Below are positions 38,762-47,882 of a stretch of 64,000 bases of DNA, piece by piece (the stretch's first letter is position 1; every line of letters begins with the position of its first letter). The notes beneath the pieces were generated by a model. That model was not told the origin of the DNA. It worked only from the letters and a program-made list of their open reading frames with translations, and did no database searches. Location: assembly GCF_013375935.1 (NCBI RefSeq), contig NZ_CP056117.1:1860001-1924000 (forward strand), in the 5' to 3' direction. The position numbers and the translations under genes were made by a program. The stretch is from Enterobacter cloacae. Lineage in GTDB: Bacteria; Pseudomonadota; Gammaproteobacteria; Enterobacterales; Enterobacteriaceae.

Positions 38762-39916
38762 TTACTTCAGACCGGCAGCTTCACGCAGCAGAGCGGCTTT
38801 GTCGGTTTTTTCCCATGGGAAATGTTCGCGACCAAAGTGACCGTACGCGGCGGTTTCCTGGTAGATTGGGTGCAGCAGATCCAGCATCTGAATCAGGCCG
38901 TATGGACGCAGGTCGAAGAACTCGCGCACCAGCAGGGTCAGCTGTTCAGAAGGCACTTTTTCCGTGCCGAAGGTTTCAACCATGATGGAGGTTGGCTCAG
39001 CCACGCCGATAGCGTAGGAAACCTGAATCTCACAGCGGTCAGCCAGGCCCGCAGCAACGATGTTTTTCGCAACATAACGTGCAGCGTACGCGGCAGAACG
39101 GTCAACCTTAGACGGATCTTTACCGGAGAAGGCACCGCCACCGTGACGCGCCATGCCGCCGTAGGTATCAACGATGATCTTACGACCGGTCAGGCCGCAG
39201 TCGCCCATTGGGCCGCCGATAACAAAGCGTCCGGTTGGGTTGATGAAGAATTTGGTCGCAGAGCTCAGCCATTCGGTCGGCAGAACCGGCTTGATGATCT
39301 CTTCCATCACCGCTTCCTGCAGGGATTTCTGGTCAATATCTTCGGCATGCTGAGTGGAGAGCACCACGGCATCGATACCGACGATTTTGCCGTCGTCATA
39401 CTGGAAGGTCACCTGGCTTTTCGCATCCGGACGCAGCCACGGCAGGGTGCCGTTTTTACGTACTTCAGCCTGACGCTGCACCAGGCGGTGTGCGTAGGTC
39501 ACAGGTGCCGGCATCAGCACGTCGGTTTCGTTGGTTGCGTAGCCGAACATCAGGCCCTGGTCGCCCGCGCCCTGTTCCAGCGGATCGGCACGGTCAACGC
39601 CCTGGTTGATGTCCGGAGACTGTTTGCCAATCGCGCTCAGTACCGCGCAGGAGTTGGCATCAAAGCCCATATCAGAATGCACATAGCCGATCTCACGCAC
39701 CGTATTACGGGTGATCTCTTCGATATCAACCCATGCGCTGGTGGTGATCTCACCGCCAACCAGAACCATGCCGGTTTTGACATAGGTTTCACACGCTACG
39801 CGCGCTTTAGGATCCTGCGCGAGGATCGCATCCAGCACCGCATCGGAGATTTGGTCAGCAATTTTATCAGGATGTCCTTCTGATACAGACTCGGACGTAA
39901 ACAGGTGTTTTGCCAT
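38762..39916 (-). CDS. metK: MetK, S-adenosylmethionine synthetase
   Basis: This 384-residue enzyme makes SAM from ATP and methionine. Motifs: [32 protein letters not shown] (methionine-site loop), the P-loop-like [19 protein letters not shown], and [13 protein letters not shown]. Start 39916 ([14 protein letters not shown]) gives exactly E. coli length. Candidate MetJ boxes lie upstream. Confidence 0.97.
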   Translation of the reverse strand: MAKHLFTSESVSEGHPDKIADQISDAVLDAILAQDPKARVACETYVKTGMVLVGGEITTSAWVDIEEITRNTVREIGYVHSDMGFDANSCAVLSAIGKQSPDINQGVDRADPLEQGAGDQGLMFGYATNETDVLMPAPVTYAHRLVQRQAEVRKNGTLPWLRPDAKSQVTFQYDDGKIVGIDAVVLSTQHAEDIDQKSLQEAVMEEIIKPVLPTEWLSSATKFFINPTGRFVIGGPMGDCGLTGRKIIVDTYGGMARHGGGAFSGKDPSKVDRSAAYAARYVAKNIVAAGLADRCEIQVSYAIGVAEPTSIMVETFGTEKVPSEQLTLLVREFFDLRPYGLIQMLDLLHPIYQETAAYGHFGREHFPWEKTDKAALLREAAGLK

Positions 39917-40579
39917 GTTATATTTCACCTAAGAGGAATTTGGTTAGCTCAAGCTGCTGTGTGGAATAGCCAAAGGAGATAATTCTACCAAGGCCTGCAG
40001 GATTTTGACACTGGCAGTCTGAGTGTTAATCAGTATGGATGGATTAACATCTGGACGGCTATTTTAGGTCACTTCTTCGGCCGATTTCCAGTTTTTTTTG
40101 ACAACGCTCTCACTGAGTTGAATTCATTACTGGAAATTTTTCCTGACGCTCCTGGCAACCCACGTATTTATCTTTTGCTTTTTACCCCTGTTCTCGGTAT
40201 AAAACGCGGCGCGCGGCTCATACCAAAAAAGCGCTCGATGAACTCATCGTGTCGCCACTTCCAGCCGGGTTAAGCAGTGAACTTTTAGCTTTGGCTTGTG
40301 GTCCGTTTCAGCAGAGGCGGCCGTGGAGGTGATACGAGATAATGAACCATCGTTTTCCGCTCATTCAGCGCAGCCGTTCTGGCGCGCATTTGATTCCCGC
40401 AACCCGCATTTCTAGTCTGCAAACCTGCCGATGTTATACCCATCTCGGCGCTTCTCAGGATTCCAGAGCCGGTCACGCTTTGTGAAAACTGAACAAGGGC
40501 GCTCTTGTTAATACAGGAGTTTTCTCGTGGTTTCGCCGAACCTTGTCATACAGAGTTCGGATACGTGTTTTACAATGAT
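39917..40579. promoter_or_regulatory. metK / yqgB-speA divergent region
   Basis: This 663-bp gap carries the metK promoter with candidate met boxes (40037-40060) on the left and the yqgB-speA promoter on the right. A 63-codon minus-strand frame at 40285-40476 has no recognisable product and I do not call it. Confidence 0.5.
40037..40060 (-). promoter_or_regulatory. candidate MetJ boxes of metK
   Basis: On the minus strand, three abutting 8-mers read AGCCGTCC, AGATGTTA, ATCCATCC, against the met-box consensus AGACGTCT. Tandem 8-bp spacing fits MetJ, but only the first box matches well. Confidence 0.4.
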
Positions 40580-40711
40580 ATGAATAAGAAACCGGTCGCA
40601 CGGTCTGGATTTCAGCATACTCTGCTGGGAAATGGAGCCGTTAATGGGTTGTTATCGCCGTATAACGCTGCGATAGTAGTCAACTGTTTTACACTTAATA
40701 CAAAGAGTTGA
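40580..40711 (+). CDS. yqgB: YqgB, small conserved protein upstream of speA
   Basis: This 43-residue protein ([18 protein letters not shown]..., ending [14 protein letters not shown]) resembles E. coli YqgB across its length, most clearly in GLLS and [10 protein letters not shown]. In E. coli it contributes to acid-stress responses; mechanism unclear. Its stop lies nine bases before the speA ATG and overlaps the speA ribosome site (TGAGG), so translation of the two may be coupled. Confidence 0.82.
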   Translation: MNKKPVARSGFQHTLLGNGAVNGLLSPYNAAIVVNCFTLNTKS

Positions 40712-40719
40712 GGTTCGCT

Positions 40720-42696
40720 ATGTCTGACGACATGTCTTCGCTTTCGCCTTCGTCAGCAGGCGAACAGGGTGTACTACGTTCTATGCAGGAGGTTGCGATG
40801 AGCTCCCAGGAAGCCAGCAAGATGCTGCGCACTTACAATATTGCCTGGTGGGGCAATAACTACTACGACGTCAACGAGCTGGGCCACATCACCGTCTGCC
40901 CGGACCCGGACGTACCGGAAGCGCGCGTGGATCTCGCTAAGCTGGTGAAAGCCCGTGAAGCGCAGGGCCAGCGCCTGCCTGCACTGTTCTGCTTCCCGCA
41001 GATCCTGCAACACCGCCTGCGTTCCATCAACGCCGCGTTCAAACGCGCGCGCGAATCGTATGGCTATAACGGCGACTATTTCCTCGTTTACCCGATCAAG
41101 GTGAACCAGCACCGCCGCGTAATTGAATCCCTGATCCACTCCGGCGAACCGCTGGGCCTCGAAGCGGGTTCTAAAGCGGAGCTGATGGCGGTCCTGGCCC
41201 ACGCGGGCATGACCCGGTCGGTGATCGTCTGTAACGGCTATAAAGACCGTGAATACATTCGTCTGGCGCTGATCGGCGAGAAGATGGGCCACAAGGTCTA
41301 TCTGGTGATCGAAAAGATGACCGAAATCGCCATCGTTCTGGAAGAGGCCGAGCGTCTGAACGTGGTGCCTCGCCTTGGCGTGCGTGCGCGTCTGGCGTCC
41401 CAGGGCTCCGGTAAATGGCAGTCCTCCGGCGGCGAAAAATCCAAGTTCGGCCTCGCGGCGAACCAGGTGCTACAGCTGGTGGAAATCCTGCGCGAGCGCG
41501 GTCGTCTGGACAGCATTCAGCTGCTGCACTTCCACCTCGGCTCGCAGATGGCCAACATCCGCGATATCGCCACCGGCGTGCGTGAGTCAGCGCGTTTCTA
41601 CGTTGAGCTGCACAAGCTCGGCGTGAATATTCAGTGCTTCGACGTGGGCGGCGGCCTGGGCGTGGACTATGAAGGTACCCGCTCGCAGTCTGACTGCTCC
41701 GTAAACTACGGACTGAACGAATACGCCAACAACATCATCTGGGCGATTGGCGATGCCTGTGAAGAGCACGGCCTGCCGCATCCAACGGTAATCACCGAGT
41801 CCGGCCGCGCGGTCACCGCGCACCATACGGTGCTGGTTTCGAACATCATCGGCGTTGAGCGTAGCGAAATCACCGAAGCGACGCCTCCGCAGGACGATGC
41901 CCCGCGTTCCCTGCAGAGCATGTGGGAAACCTGGCAGGAGATGCACGAGCCGGGCACGCGCCGTTCCCTGCGCGAGTGGCTGCACGATAGCCAGATGGAT
42001 TTGCACGACATTCACGTCGGCTACTCTTCAGGCACCTTCAGCCTGCAGGAGCGCGCGTGGGCGGAGCAGCTCTATCTGAATATGTGCCATGAAGTGCAGA
42101 AACAGCTCGACCCGAGCAACCGCGCGCACCGTCCGATCATCGACGAACTGCAGGAGCGTATGGCGGATAAGATGTACGTCAACTTCTCCCTGTTCCAGTC
42201 GATGCCGGATGCCTGGGGTATCGACCAGCTGTTCCCGGTTCTGCCGCTGGAAGGGCTGAACCACGCGCCGGAACGCCGTGCCGTGCTGCTGGACATCACC
42301 TGTGATTCCGATGGCGCTATCGATCACTACGTGGATGGCGACGGTATCGCGACCACCATGCCGATGCCGGAATACGATCCTGAGAATCCGCCAATGCTGG
42401 GCTTCTTTATGGTCGGCGCGTATCAGGAGATCCTCGGCAACATGCACAACCTGTTCGGCGATACCGAAGCGGTTGACGTGTTTGTCTTCCCTGACGGCAG
42501 CGTGGAGGTTGAGCTGTCCGACGAAGGGGATACCGTGGCTGACATGCTCGAATACGTGCAGCTGGATCCGAAAAAACTGCTCACCCAGTTCCGCGACCAG
42601 GTGAAAAACACCGGTCTGGACGATGCGCTGCAGCAGCAGTTCCTGGAAGAGTTTGAAGCGGGTCTGTACGGTTACACCTACCTGGAAGACGAATAA
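40720..42696 (+). CDS. speA: SpeA, biosynthetic arginine decarboxylase
   Basis: This 658-residue PLP enzyme converts arginine to agmatine. Motifs: [18 protein letters not shown] (PLP lysine), [37 protein letters not shown] and [13 protein letters not shown]. Start 40720 (MSDDMSSL) matches E. coli and length is identical. With speB it forms the arginine route to putrescine, important here because speC is interrupted. Confidence 0.97.
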   Translation: MSDDMSSLSPSSAGEQGVLRSMQEVAMSSQEASKMLRTYNIAWWGNNYYDVNELGHITVCPDPDVPEARVDLAKLVKAREAQGQRLPALFCFPQILQHRLRSINAAFKRARESYGYNGDYFLVYPIKVNQHRRVIESLIHSGEPLGLEAGSKAELMAVLAHAGMTRSVIVCNGYKDREYIRLALIGEKMGHKVYLVIEKMTEIAIVLEEAERLNVVPRLGVRARLASQGSGKWQSSGGEKSKFGLAANQVLQLVEILRERGRLDSIQLLHFHLGSQMANIRDIATGVRESARFYVELHKLGVNIQCFDVGGGLGVDYEGTRSQSDCSVNYGLNEYANNIIWAIGDACEEHGLPHPTVITESGRAVTAHHTVLVSNIIGVERSEITEATPPQDDAPRSLQSMWETWQEMHEPGTRRSLREWLHDSQMDLHDIHVGYSSGTFSLQERAWAEQLYLNMCHEVQKQLDPSNRAHRPIIDELQERMADKMYVNFSLFQSMPDAWGIDQLFPVLPLEGLNHAPERRAVLLDITCDSDGAIDHYVDGDGIATTMPMPEYDPENPPMLGFFMVGAYQEILGNMHNLFGDTEAVDVFVFPDGSVEVELSDEGDTVADMLEYVQLDPKKLLTQFRDQVKNTGLDDALQQQFLEEFEAGLYGYTYLEDE

Positions 42697-42706
42697 GCTT
42701 TTTATT

Positions 42707-42742
42707 CCCTCTCCCCTCTGGGGAGAGGGTTAGGGTGAGGGG
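42707..42742. repeat. REP-like intergenic element, right half (copy d)
   Basis: CCCTCTCCCC-TCT-GGGGAGAGGG followed by TTAGGGTGAGGGG, ten bases after the speA stop. Half-unit of the same family as the complete copies b and c. Confidence 0.8.
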
Positions 42743-42826
42743 CAAAGGCCGCACAATGCCCTATACTCACTTGAACCCGTATGAATTAGCGGCGATAATT
42801 CGCCCCACTATGCGATTTACAAATCA

Positions 42827-42870
42827 ATCCCTTCCTCGTCGGGTTTAACGACGCGGAGGGGATTTTTTTT
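42827..42870 (+). terminator. speA/speB intergenic terminator
   Basis: A long stem built from ATCCC-TTCCTCGTCG and CGACGCGG-AGGGGAT around GGTTTAA is followed by TTTTTTT. It limits read-through from speA into speB. Confidence 0.8.
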
Positions 42871-42910
42871 CATCTGTTTTTAATGCATCGACTTTAAAAG
42901 AGGTCAGGAC

Positions 42911-43831
42911 ATGAGCACTTTAGGTCATCAGTACGATAACTCTCTGGTATCTAACGCGTTTGGTTTTTTACGCCTTCCGATGAACTTCCAGCCGTACGAC
43001 AGCGACGCTGACTGGGTGATCACCGGCGTACCGTTCGACATGGCAACGTCCGGCCGCGCGGGTGGACGCCACGGTCCGGCGGCTATCCGTCAGGTTTCCA
43101 CTAACCTGGCCTGGGAGCACAACCGCTTCCCGTGGAACTTCGACATGCGCGAGCGCCTGAACGTGGTGGACTGCGGTGACCTGGTGTACGCCTTCGGCGA
43201 CGCGCGTGAAATGAGCGAAAAGCTGCAGGCACACGCCGAGAAGCTGCTGGCTGCCGGCAAGCGCATGCTCTCCTTCGGTGGCGACCACTTCGTCACGCTG
43301 CCGCTGCTGCGCGCCCACGCGAAGCACTTCGGCAAAATGGCGCTGGTGCACTTTGACGCGCATACCGACACCTACGCGAACGGCTGCGAGTTTGACCACG
43401 GCACCATGTTCTTCACCGCGCCGAAAGAAGGCCTGATCGATCCGAACCACTCGGTGCAGATCGGCATCCGCACCGAATTCGACAAAGACAACGGCTTCAC
43501 CGTGCTGGACGCCTGCCAGGTGAACGATCGCGGCGTCGATGACATCATCGCGCAGGTGAAGCAGATCGTCGGCGATATGCCCGTTTATCTGACCTTTGAC
43601 ATCGACTGCCTGGATCCGGCCTTTGCGCCGGGCACGGGTACGCCGGTGATCGGCGGCCTGACCTCAGATCGCGCCATCAAGCTGGTGCGCGGCCTGAAGG
43701 ATCTGAACATCGTCGGGATGGACGTGGTAGAAGTGGCTCCGGCCTATGACCAGTCCGAGATCACCGCGCTGGCCGCGGCGACCCTGGCGCTGGAAATGCT
43801 CTACATCCAGGCGGCGAAAAAAGGCGAATAA
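42911..43831 (+). CDS. speB: SpeB, agmatinase
   Basis: This 306-residue Mn-dependent ureohydrolase cleaves agmatine to putrescine and urea. Metal-binding motifs: [28 protein letters not shown] and [18 protein letters not shown]. Length equals E. coli SpeB. It ends two bases from the convergent MFS gene, marking the junction where the accessory catabolic island begins. Confidence 0.97.
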   Translation: MSTLGHQYDNSLVSNAFGFLRLPMNFQPYDSDADWVITGVPFDMATSGRAGGRHGPAAIRQVSTNLAWEHNRFPWNFDMRERLNVVDCGDLVYAFGDAREMSEKLQAHAEKLLAAGKRMLSFGGDHFVTLPLLRAHAKHFGKMALVHFDAHTDTYANGCEFDHGTMFFTAPKEGLIDPNHSVQIGIRTEFDKDNGFTVLDACQVNDRGVDDIIAQVKQIVGDMPVYLTFDIDCLDPAFAPGTGTPVIGGLTSDRAIKLVRGLKDLNIVGMDVVEVAPAYDQSEITALAAATLALEMLYIQAAKKGE

Positions 43832-43833
43832 GC

Positions 43834-45045
43834 CTACGCGCTGAGTGCTGCTGCGCGACGCATGCGCAGCAGCAACATTCCCCCGGCCAGCAGGGTAACA
43901 ACCTGCGACGCCACCAGCACCGAAAAGCCAGAACTGACCGACCCCACCGAGCTCATCACCATTCCCATCAGCAGTGGAATAAAGGCCGCGCAGATATTGC
44001 CGATCCCGTTAATGATGCCGTAGGCGCTGCCCACCGCGTCCCGCGCGGCGTGGTGCTGGATCGTCGCCGGAATGGCCGCGCCCTGAAGCCCCCAGAAGGC
44101 GTTAGCCGACAGCATAAACAGCGCCAGCCAGGCGGGCTGATGGCTGAGCATCAGCCCGACTACGGACAGCGCCGTCAGCGCCCCGCCCGCCACAAACAGC
44201 ACCGGCGCCTGTTCCGGGCGCATTTTATCGAGCAGTACGCCGCCGAGGAACTTAGAGCCGAGGCTCAGCAGGAAAGGCACCGCTGCGAGCATGCCCGTGG
44301 CGTGCAGCGAAAAGCGGTGCTCGTCGCGCAGCCACGCGGGCAGCCAGGCGCTGCTTCCCCAGAGATAGCTCAGCGTGGCGATTTCAACCAGCAGGATCCA
44401 GCCCAGCAGCGGCGTTTGCCAGGCGAGCGTAAACGTCTCCAGCATCCCGCGTTTTTTCAGCTTCAGCGGGCTATGTGGCGCCGGAAGAAAACGCCAGATC
44501 AGGCCACCGCCGAGCGCCAGATTAATCGCCGCCAGCGCATAAAACGATCCGGCCCAGCCCAGATGCGTCATCAGCCAGGTAACCAGCGGAAAGCCCACGG
44601 CCAGCCCGAGCGAGACGCCCAGCGCGGTTACGGCGTTGGGCTTGCCTATCTCCTGCGCGGGAAAGTTGTCGCTGATAAAGCGCGTCTTCATTGAAAAGAG
44701 CGGTCCTTCGGCAATACCTAAGATGATGCGGGCGATAAGCATCCCCATCAGCGAGCCCAGCAGCGGAGAAATGGCGCAGACCAGGGCCCAAATCACAATG
44801 CTGCTTAATAATCCCTGCCGATAATGAAATTTGCTTTCTATAACTGGCGTTAATAATAAAGCCGAAAAGCCATAACCCAGCAGAAAGCAGGTCATCAGCA
44901 TTCCCTGTAACATTCTGTTTTCATTTAGCTGAAAGTGTTCGGCAAATTCCGGGTTTAAAATCATTACCGAGATATTTACCCTGTCGATGTAGGAAATAAT
45001 AATGAGAAATAACAGTGCAATTGTGCCTTGCCATCTTGCCGTCAT
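43834..45045 (-). CDS. MFS transporter, anion:cation symporter-like (divergent to the Rieske operon)
   Basis: This 403-residue twelve-helix carrier starts at ATG 45045 (MTARWQGTIALLFLIIISYIDRVNISV), a start typical of the ACS branch of MFS (D-R-x-N-x-[SA]); upstream in-frame ATGs would add a polar leader. It has the ACS-like ILGIAEGPLFSMKTRF. ACS carriers import organic anions such as hydroxyphenylacetate or phthalate. Its promoter carries two of the three GTTTCAY palindromes, so it is probably co-regulated with the catabolic operon it faces. Confidence 0.82.
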   Translation of the reverse strand: MTARWQGTIALLFLIIISYIDRVNISVMILNPEFAEHFQLNENRMLQGMLMTCFLLGYGFSALLLTPVIESKFHYRQGLLSSIVIWALVCAISPLLGSLMGMLIARIILGIAEGPLFSMKTRFISDNFPAQEIGKPNAVTALGVSLGLAVGFPLVTWLMTHLGWAGSFYALAAINLALGGGLIWRFLPAPHSPLKLKKRGMLETFTLAWQTPLLGWILLVEIATLSYLWGSSAWLPAWLRDEHRFSLHATGMLAAVPFLLSLGSKFLGGVLLDKMRPEQAPVLFVAGGALTALSVVGLMLSHQPAWLALFMLSANAFWGLQGAAIPATIQHHAARDAVGSAYGIINGIGNICAAFIPLLMGMVMSSVGSVSSGFSVLVASQVVTLLAGGMLLLRMRRAAALSA

Positions 45046-45109
45046 GATGTCTGCCTTATGCGTGCTTAGGTTTATATTTTTAACAGCGTGACTGTCACGG
45101 AGATAAAAT

Positions 45110-45125
45110 GGTTCACCAGTGAAAC
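45110..45125. promoter_or_regulatory. candidate IclR operator 1
   Basis: GGTTCAC-CA-GTGAAAC: seven-base arms with one mismatch, 65 bp upstream of the divergent MFS start. Confidence 0.6.
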
Positions 45126-45156
45126 TCATTGTTTATAAACAATAAAATTGAATTAA

Positions 45157-45172
45157 GTTTCACAGGTGAAAC
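45157..45172. promoter_or_regulatory. candidate IclR operator 2
   Basis: GTTTCAC-AG-GTGAAAC: perfect seven-base arms, 47 bp (centre to centre) from operator 1. Confidence 0.65.
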
Positions 45173-45309
45173 CGTCATCGCTTCAGCCTTTTTATTTTTA
45201 AGGAGCAAAAAGAAAAGAAGTCAATATCTCTTTCTTTAAAATTACAGCCATCGATTAATCGTATCCTTTCACGCGGCAATAATGAAAATTTCATATCGCT
45301 GCATTTTTT

Positions 45310-45325
45310 CGTGATCCTTTGCACA
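45310..45325. promoter_or_regulatory. candidate CRP site of the catabolic operon
   Basis: CGTGA-TCCTTT-GCACA is close to the CRP consensus and matches the citA-region site at 14434 at 14 of 16 positions. It is 135 bp upstream of the Rieske ferredoxin start. Confidence 0.45.
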
Positions 45326-45424
45326 CTTAGTTAATTAATTCCCGTTTGATTAACAAATTCTTCACATTGTCGCTTGACGAAACATTCACCGCTTTTATAT
45401 TGACCGTATTAAATAAGAAACAGA

Positions 45425-45440
45425 GTTTCATATATGAAAC
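45425..45440. promoter_or_regulatory. candidate IclR operator 3
   Basis: GTTTCAT-AT-ATGAAAC: a perfect 16-base palindrome, 19 bases before the Rieske ferredoxin ATG, where bound repressor would block transcription or early elongation. Confidence 0.65.
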
Positions 45441-45459
45441 AAAAGCCTGGAGGATCGTG

Positions 45460-45783
45460 ATGAGCTGGATAGGCGTATGTGACGCAGAACAAGTGCAGGA
45501 AGATTTCCCTTTTAGCGGCAACGTCGACGGTAAAGAGATCGGCGTTTATTTGATTGACGGTGAATATTACGCGCTGGAAGACGTATGCCCGCACGCTTAT
45601 GCCCTGCTGAGCCAGGGCTTTGTGGAAGACGGCAAGGTGGAATGCCCGCTGCATGAAGCGGTGTTCGACGTGAAAACCGGCCAGTGCCTTCACGGCCCCG
45701 GCGGCCGCAACCTTAACCGCTACCCGGTTCGGGTCTTTGAAAACCAGATTCAGATTACCTTCGTCGAGGAGACCGTGGCATGA
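45460..45783 (+). CDS. Rieske [2Fe-2S] ferredoxin of a ring-hydroxylating system
   Basis: This 107-residue electron carrier starts at ATG 45460 after GGAGG. It has both Rieske cluster halves, CPHAYALLSQG and ECPLHEAVFD, spaced as in ferredoxin components of aromatic dioxygenases (relatives of HcaC and BphF). It would pass electrons from the FAD reductase encoded at 49673 to the oxygenase at 46099. First gene of the operon; its stop overlaps the next ATG (ATGA). Confidence 0.92.
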   Translation: MSWIGVCDAEQVQEDFPFSGNVDGKEIGVYLIDGEYYALEDVCPHAYALLSQGFVEDGKVECPLHEAVFDVKTGQCLHGPGGRNLNRYPVRVFENQIQITFVEETVA

Positions 45784-46088
45784 GCGACACCCTGAACTAC
45801 AACCCCGCGCTGCCGGAAAGCCGTCAGTTTACCCCACCGGCAGAGGGCGGTAACGGTGCCATTCATAAGCCGGGTGATTACTCGAATCTGATCTGGCAGA
45901 CCCGCAGCCGCGAGCCGGAAAGCTGGGAGATGAACCTGATTGCGACGCTGGAAGATCTCTTCGAGCAGGGCGTTGAAACCTTACCGGAGCTGGTCAACGG
46001 GCTGAACGCGGTGCGCATGCACGACCAGCAGGGCGAGCCGTGGAGCGACGCCAGCTTCCAGGCATTCTTACAGGTTAACGGCTACTGA
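45780..46088 (+). CDS. small protein of unknown function between ferredoxin and oxygenase
   Basis: This 102-residue acidic soluble protein (SDTLNYNPALPESRQFTPP; GGNGAIHKPGDYSNLIWQTR; a helical C-terminal half with LIATLEDLFEQGVETLPELV) has no cysteines or metal motif. It overlaps the ferredoxin gene by four bases and ends ten bases before the oxygenase, so it is made with them. It is not an oxygenase beta subunit by length or sequence. I recall similar short proteins annotated as having a recombinase-like HTH fold beside oxygenases, but that label says nothing about function. Confidence 0.75.
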   Translation: MSDTLNYNPALPESRQFTPPAEGGNGAIHKPGDYSNLIWQTRSREPESWEMNLIATLEDLFEQGVETLPELVNGLNAVRMHDQQGEPWSDASFQAFLQVNGY

Positions 46089-46098
46089 GGGCAACGCG

Positions 46099-47121
46099 AT
46101 GACGACTACCGTACAAAACTATCTCGATAAAGGCCTGCGCGGCCTCTGGTATCCGGTGCTGGCGAGCTGGGAAGTACAGTCTGCGCCGGTGGGCATTACT
46201 CGTCTGGGCGAACAGATTGTGGTCTGGCGCAATAAAGATGGTCAGGTGCAGGCGCTGGAAGACCGCTGTCCGCACCGCGGCGCGCGCCTGTCGATGGGCT
46301 GGAACCTCGGTGACCGCATCGCCTGCTGGTATCACGGCGTGGAGGTGGCGGGAAACGGTGAAGTGAAAGACGTGCCCGCCGTGGACAAATGTCCGCTGGT
46401 CGGCCAGCAGTGCGTGCGCAGCTATAACGTGCAGGAGGCGCACGGCGCCATCTTCCTGTGGTTCGGCGTCACCGCCGATCAGCAGCCGGACGAGCTGACC
46501 TTCCCGGAGGAGCTTGCCGATACGGACAGCTTCAGCAACTTCCTCTGCACCGCCGCGTGGAAATGCAATTACCAGTACGCGCTGGAAAACGTGATGGATC
46601 CGATGCACGGAACCTATCTGCACTCCTCCTCGCACTCGATGGCGGAAGGGGATCGCAAGGCCGACATGGTGCTCCAGCCGACGAAAACCGGCTTTATTTT
46701 CGAGAAGAAAGGGCAGAGCGGTATCAACTTTGACTGGGTGGAGCTGGGCAACAGCGGCGCCTGCTGGATGCGGCTCTCCATTCCCTATAAGAAGCGTTTC
46801 GGACCGGGCGGTCACTTCTTTATCGTCGGCATGGTGGTGCCGGAAGATAACGACAACTGCCGCGTCTTCTTCTGGCGCATCCGCCGCGTGCAGGGCTGGC
46901 AGCGCGACATGTGGCGCTTCATGTACCGCAATCGCCTGGAAAAGCTGCACTGGGAGGTGCTGGAGCAGGACCGCGTGGTGCTGGAAAGCCTGGCGCCAAA
47001 CGCCCGCGACCATGAATACCTGTACCAGCACGACGTCGGCCTCTCTCGCCTGCGCCGCATGATGCAAAAGGCCGCTAAAGAGCAGCTGGCGATGCGCGAA
47101 GAACAGCAGGGAGCCGCCTGA
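46099..47121 (+). CDS. Rieske non-haem iron oxygenase, catalytic subunit
   Basis: This 340-residue protein has an N-terminal Rieske domain (residues about 10-115; DRCPHRGARLS and CWYHGVEV) and a catalytic domain whose iron site fits ENVMDPMHGTYLH (Asp/His-x4-His). Size and the lack of a partner beta subunit place it with homotrimeric alpha3 oxygenases, such as carbazole, phthalate or vanillate types, rather than HcaEF. It would hydroxylate an aromatic or related ring using the ferredoxin and reductase of this island. Substrate unknown. Its TGA overlaps the SDR start. Confidence 0.92.
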   Translation: MTTTVQNYLDKGLRGLWYPVLASWEVQSAPVGITRLGEQIVVWRNKDGQVQALEDRCPHRGARLSMGWNLGDRIACWYHGVEVAGNGEVKDVPAVDKCPLVGQQCVRSYNVQEAHGAIFLWFGVTADQQPDELTFPEELADTDSFSNFLCTAAWKCNYQYALENVMDPMHGTYLHSSSHSMAEGDRKADMVLQPTKTGFIFEKKGQSGINFDWVELGNSGACWMRLSIPYKKRFGPGGHFFIVGMVVPEDNDNCRVFFWRIRRVQGWQRDMWRFMYRNRLEKLHWEVLEQDRVVLESLAPNARDHEYLYQHDVGLSRLRRMMQKAAKEQLAMREEQQGAA

Positions 47122-47870
47122 TGAACGGGCTGCTGGGCGGCAAGCGCATCGTCGTGACCGGCGCCGCGCGCGGGCTGGGCTATCACTTTGCCAGAGCCTG
47201 CGCGGAGCAGGGCGCCGCGGTGGTGATGTGCGACATCCTGAAAGGCGAACTGGCCGAAAGCGCCCACCGGCTGAGCGGGCAGGGTTATGCGATCGAATCG
47301 CACGTTATCGATCTGGCCGATCCGCGCTCCATTGAACGGGTGTTCAGCACCGTTGGCGAGCATGGGCACATCGACGGCCTGGTGAACAACGCGGCGATGG
47401 CGACGGGCGTGGGCGGTAAGAATATGCTTGATTACGATCCTGACCTGTGGGACCGCGTGATGAGCGTGAACGTCAAAGGCACCTGGCTGGTGACGCGCGC
47501 CGCCGTGCCGCTGCTGCACGAAGGGGCAGCCATTGTGAACGTGGCGTCCGATACCGCGCTGTGGGGCGCGCCGCGCCTGATGGCCTACGTCGCCAGCAAA
47601 GGCGCCGTGATTGCCATGACCCGCTCAATGGCGCGCGAGCTGGGTGAAAAGCGCATCCGAATCAACGCTATCGCGCCGGGGCTGACCCGCGTCGAGGCCA
47701 CCGAATATGTGCCCGCTGAACGCCATCAGCTCTACGAAAACGGCCGGGCGCTAGCGGGCGCGCAGCAGCCGGAAGACGTGACCGGCAGCGTGGTCTGGCT
47801 GTTAAGCGATCTGTCGCGGTTCATCACCGGACAGCTGATCCCGGTCAACGGCGGTTTTGTCTTTAACTAA
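47121..47870 (+). CDS. SDR-family dehydrogenase (probable dihydrodiol/alcohol dehydrogenase)
   Basis: This 249-residue short-chain dehydrogenase has the NAD(P) motif VTGAARGLGYHFA, NNAAMA, catalytic Ser in VNVASDTALWG and YVASKGA (Tyr-x3-Lys). PGLTR and GQLIPVNGGFVF close the fold. It is coupled to the oxygenase gene (TGATG), so oxidation of the oxygenase product to a catechol-like compound is the natural reading. Confidence 0.9.
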   Translation: MNGLLGGKRIVVTGAARGLGYHFARACAEQGAAVVMCDILKGELAESAHRLSGQGYAIESHVIDLADPRSIERVFSTVGEHGHIDGLVNNAAMATGVGGKNMLDYDPDLWDRVMSVNVKGTWLVTRAAVPLLHEGAAIVNVASDTALWGAPRLMAYVASKGAVIAMTRSMARELGEKRIRINAIAPGLTRVEATEYVPAERHQLYENGRALAGAQQPEDVTGSVVWLLSDLSRFITGQLIPVNGGFVFN

Positions 47871-47882
47871 GGTAGGGCGACG

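Larger units (their letters stand above)
45046..45459. promoter_or_regulatory. divergent control region of the catabolic island
   Basis: A 414-bp AT-rich gap with three 16-bp palindromes (45110, 45157, 45425), a CRP-like site (45310), a shorter palindrome ATGAAAATTTCAT (45282-45294) and TGTTTATAAACA (45130-45141). No gene is supported. Confidence 0.7.

Noticed and set aside
40285..40476. 63-codon minus-strand frame between metK and yqgB
   Set aside because: No recognisable product, no good ribosome site, and I cannot match it to the small E. coli genes of this interval.
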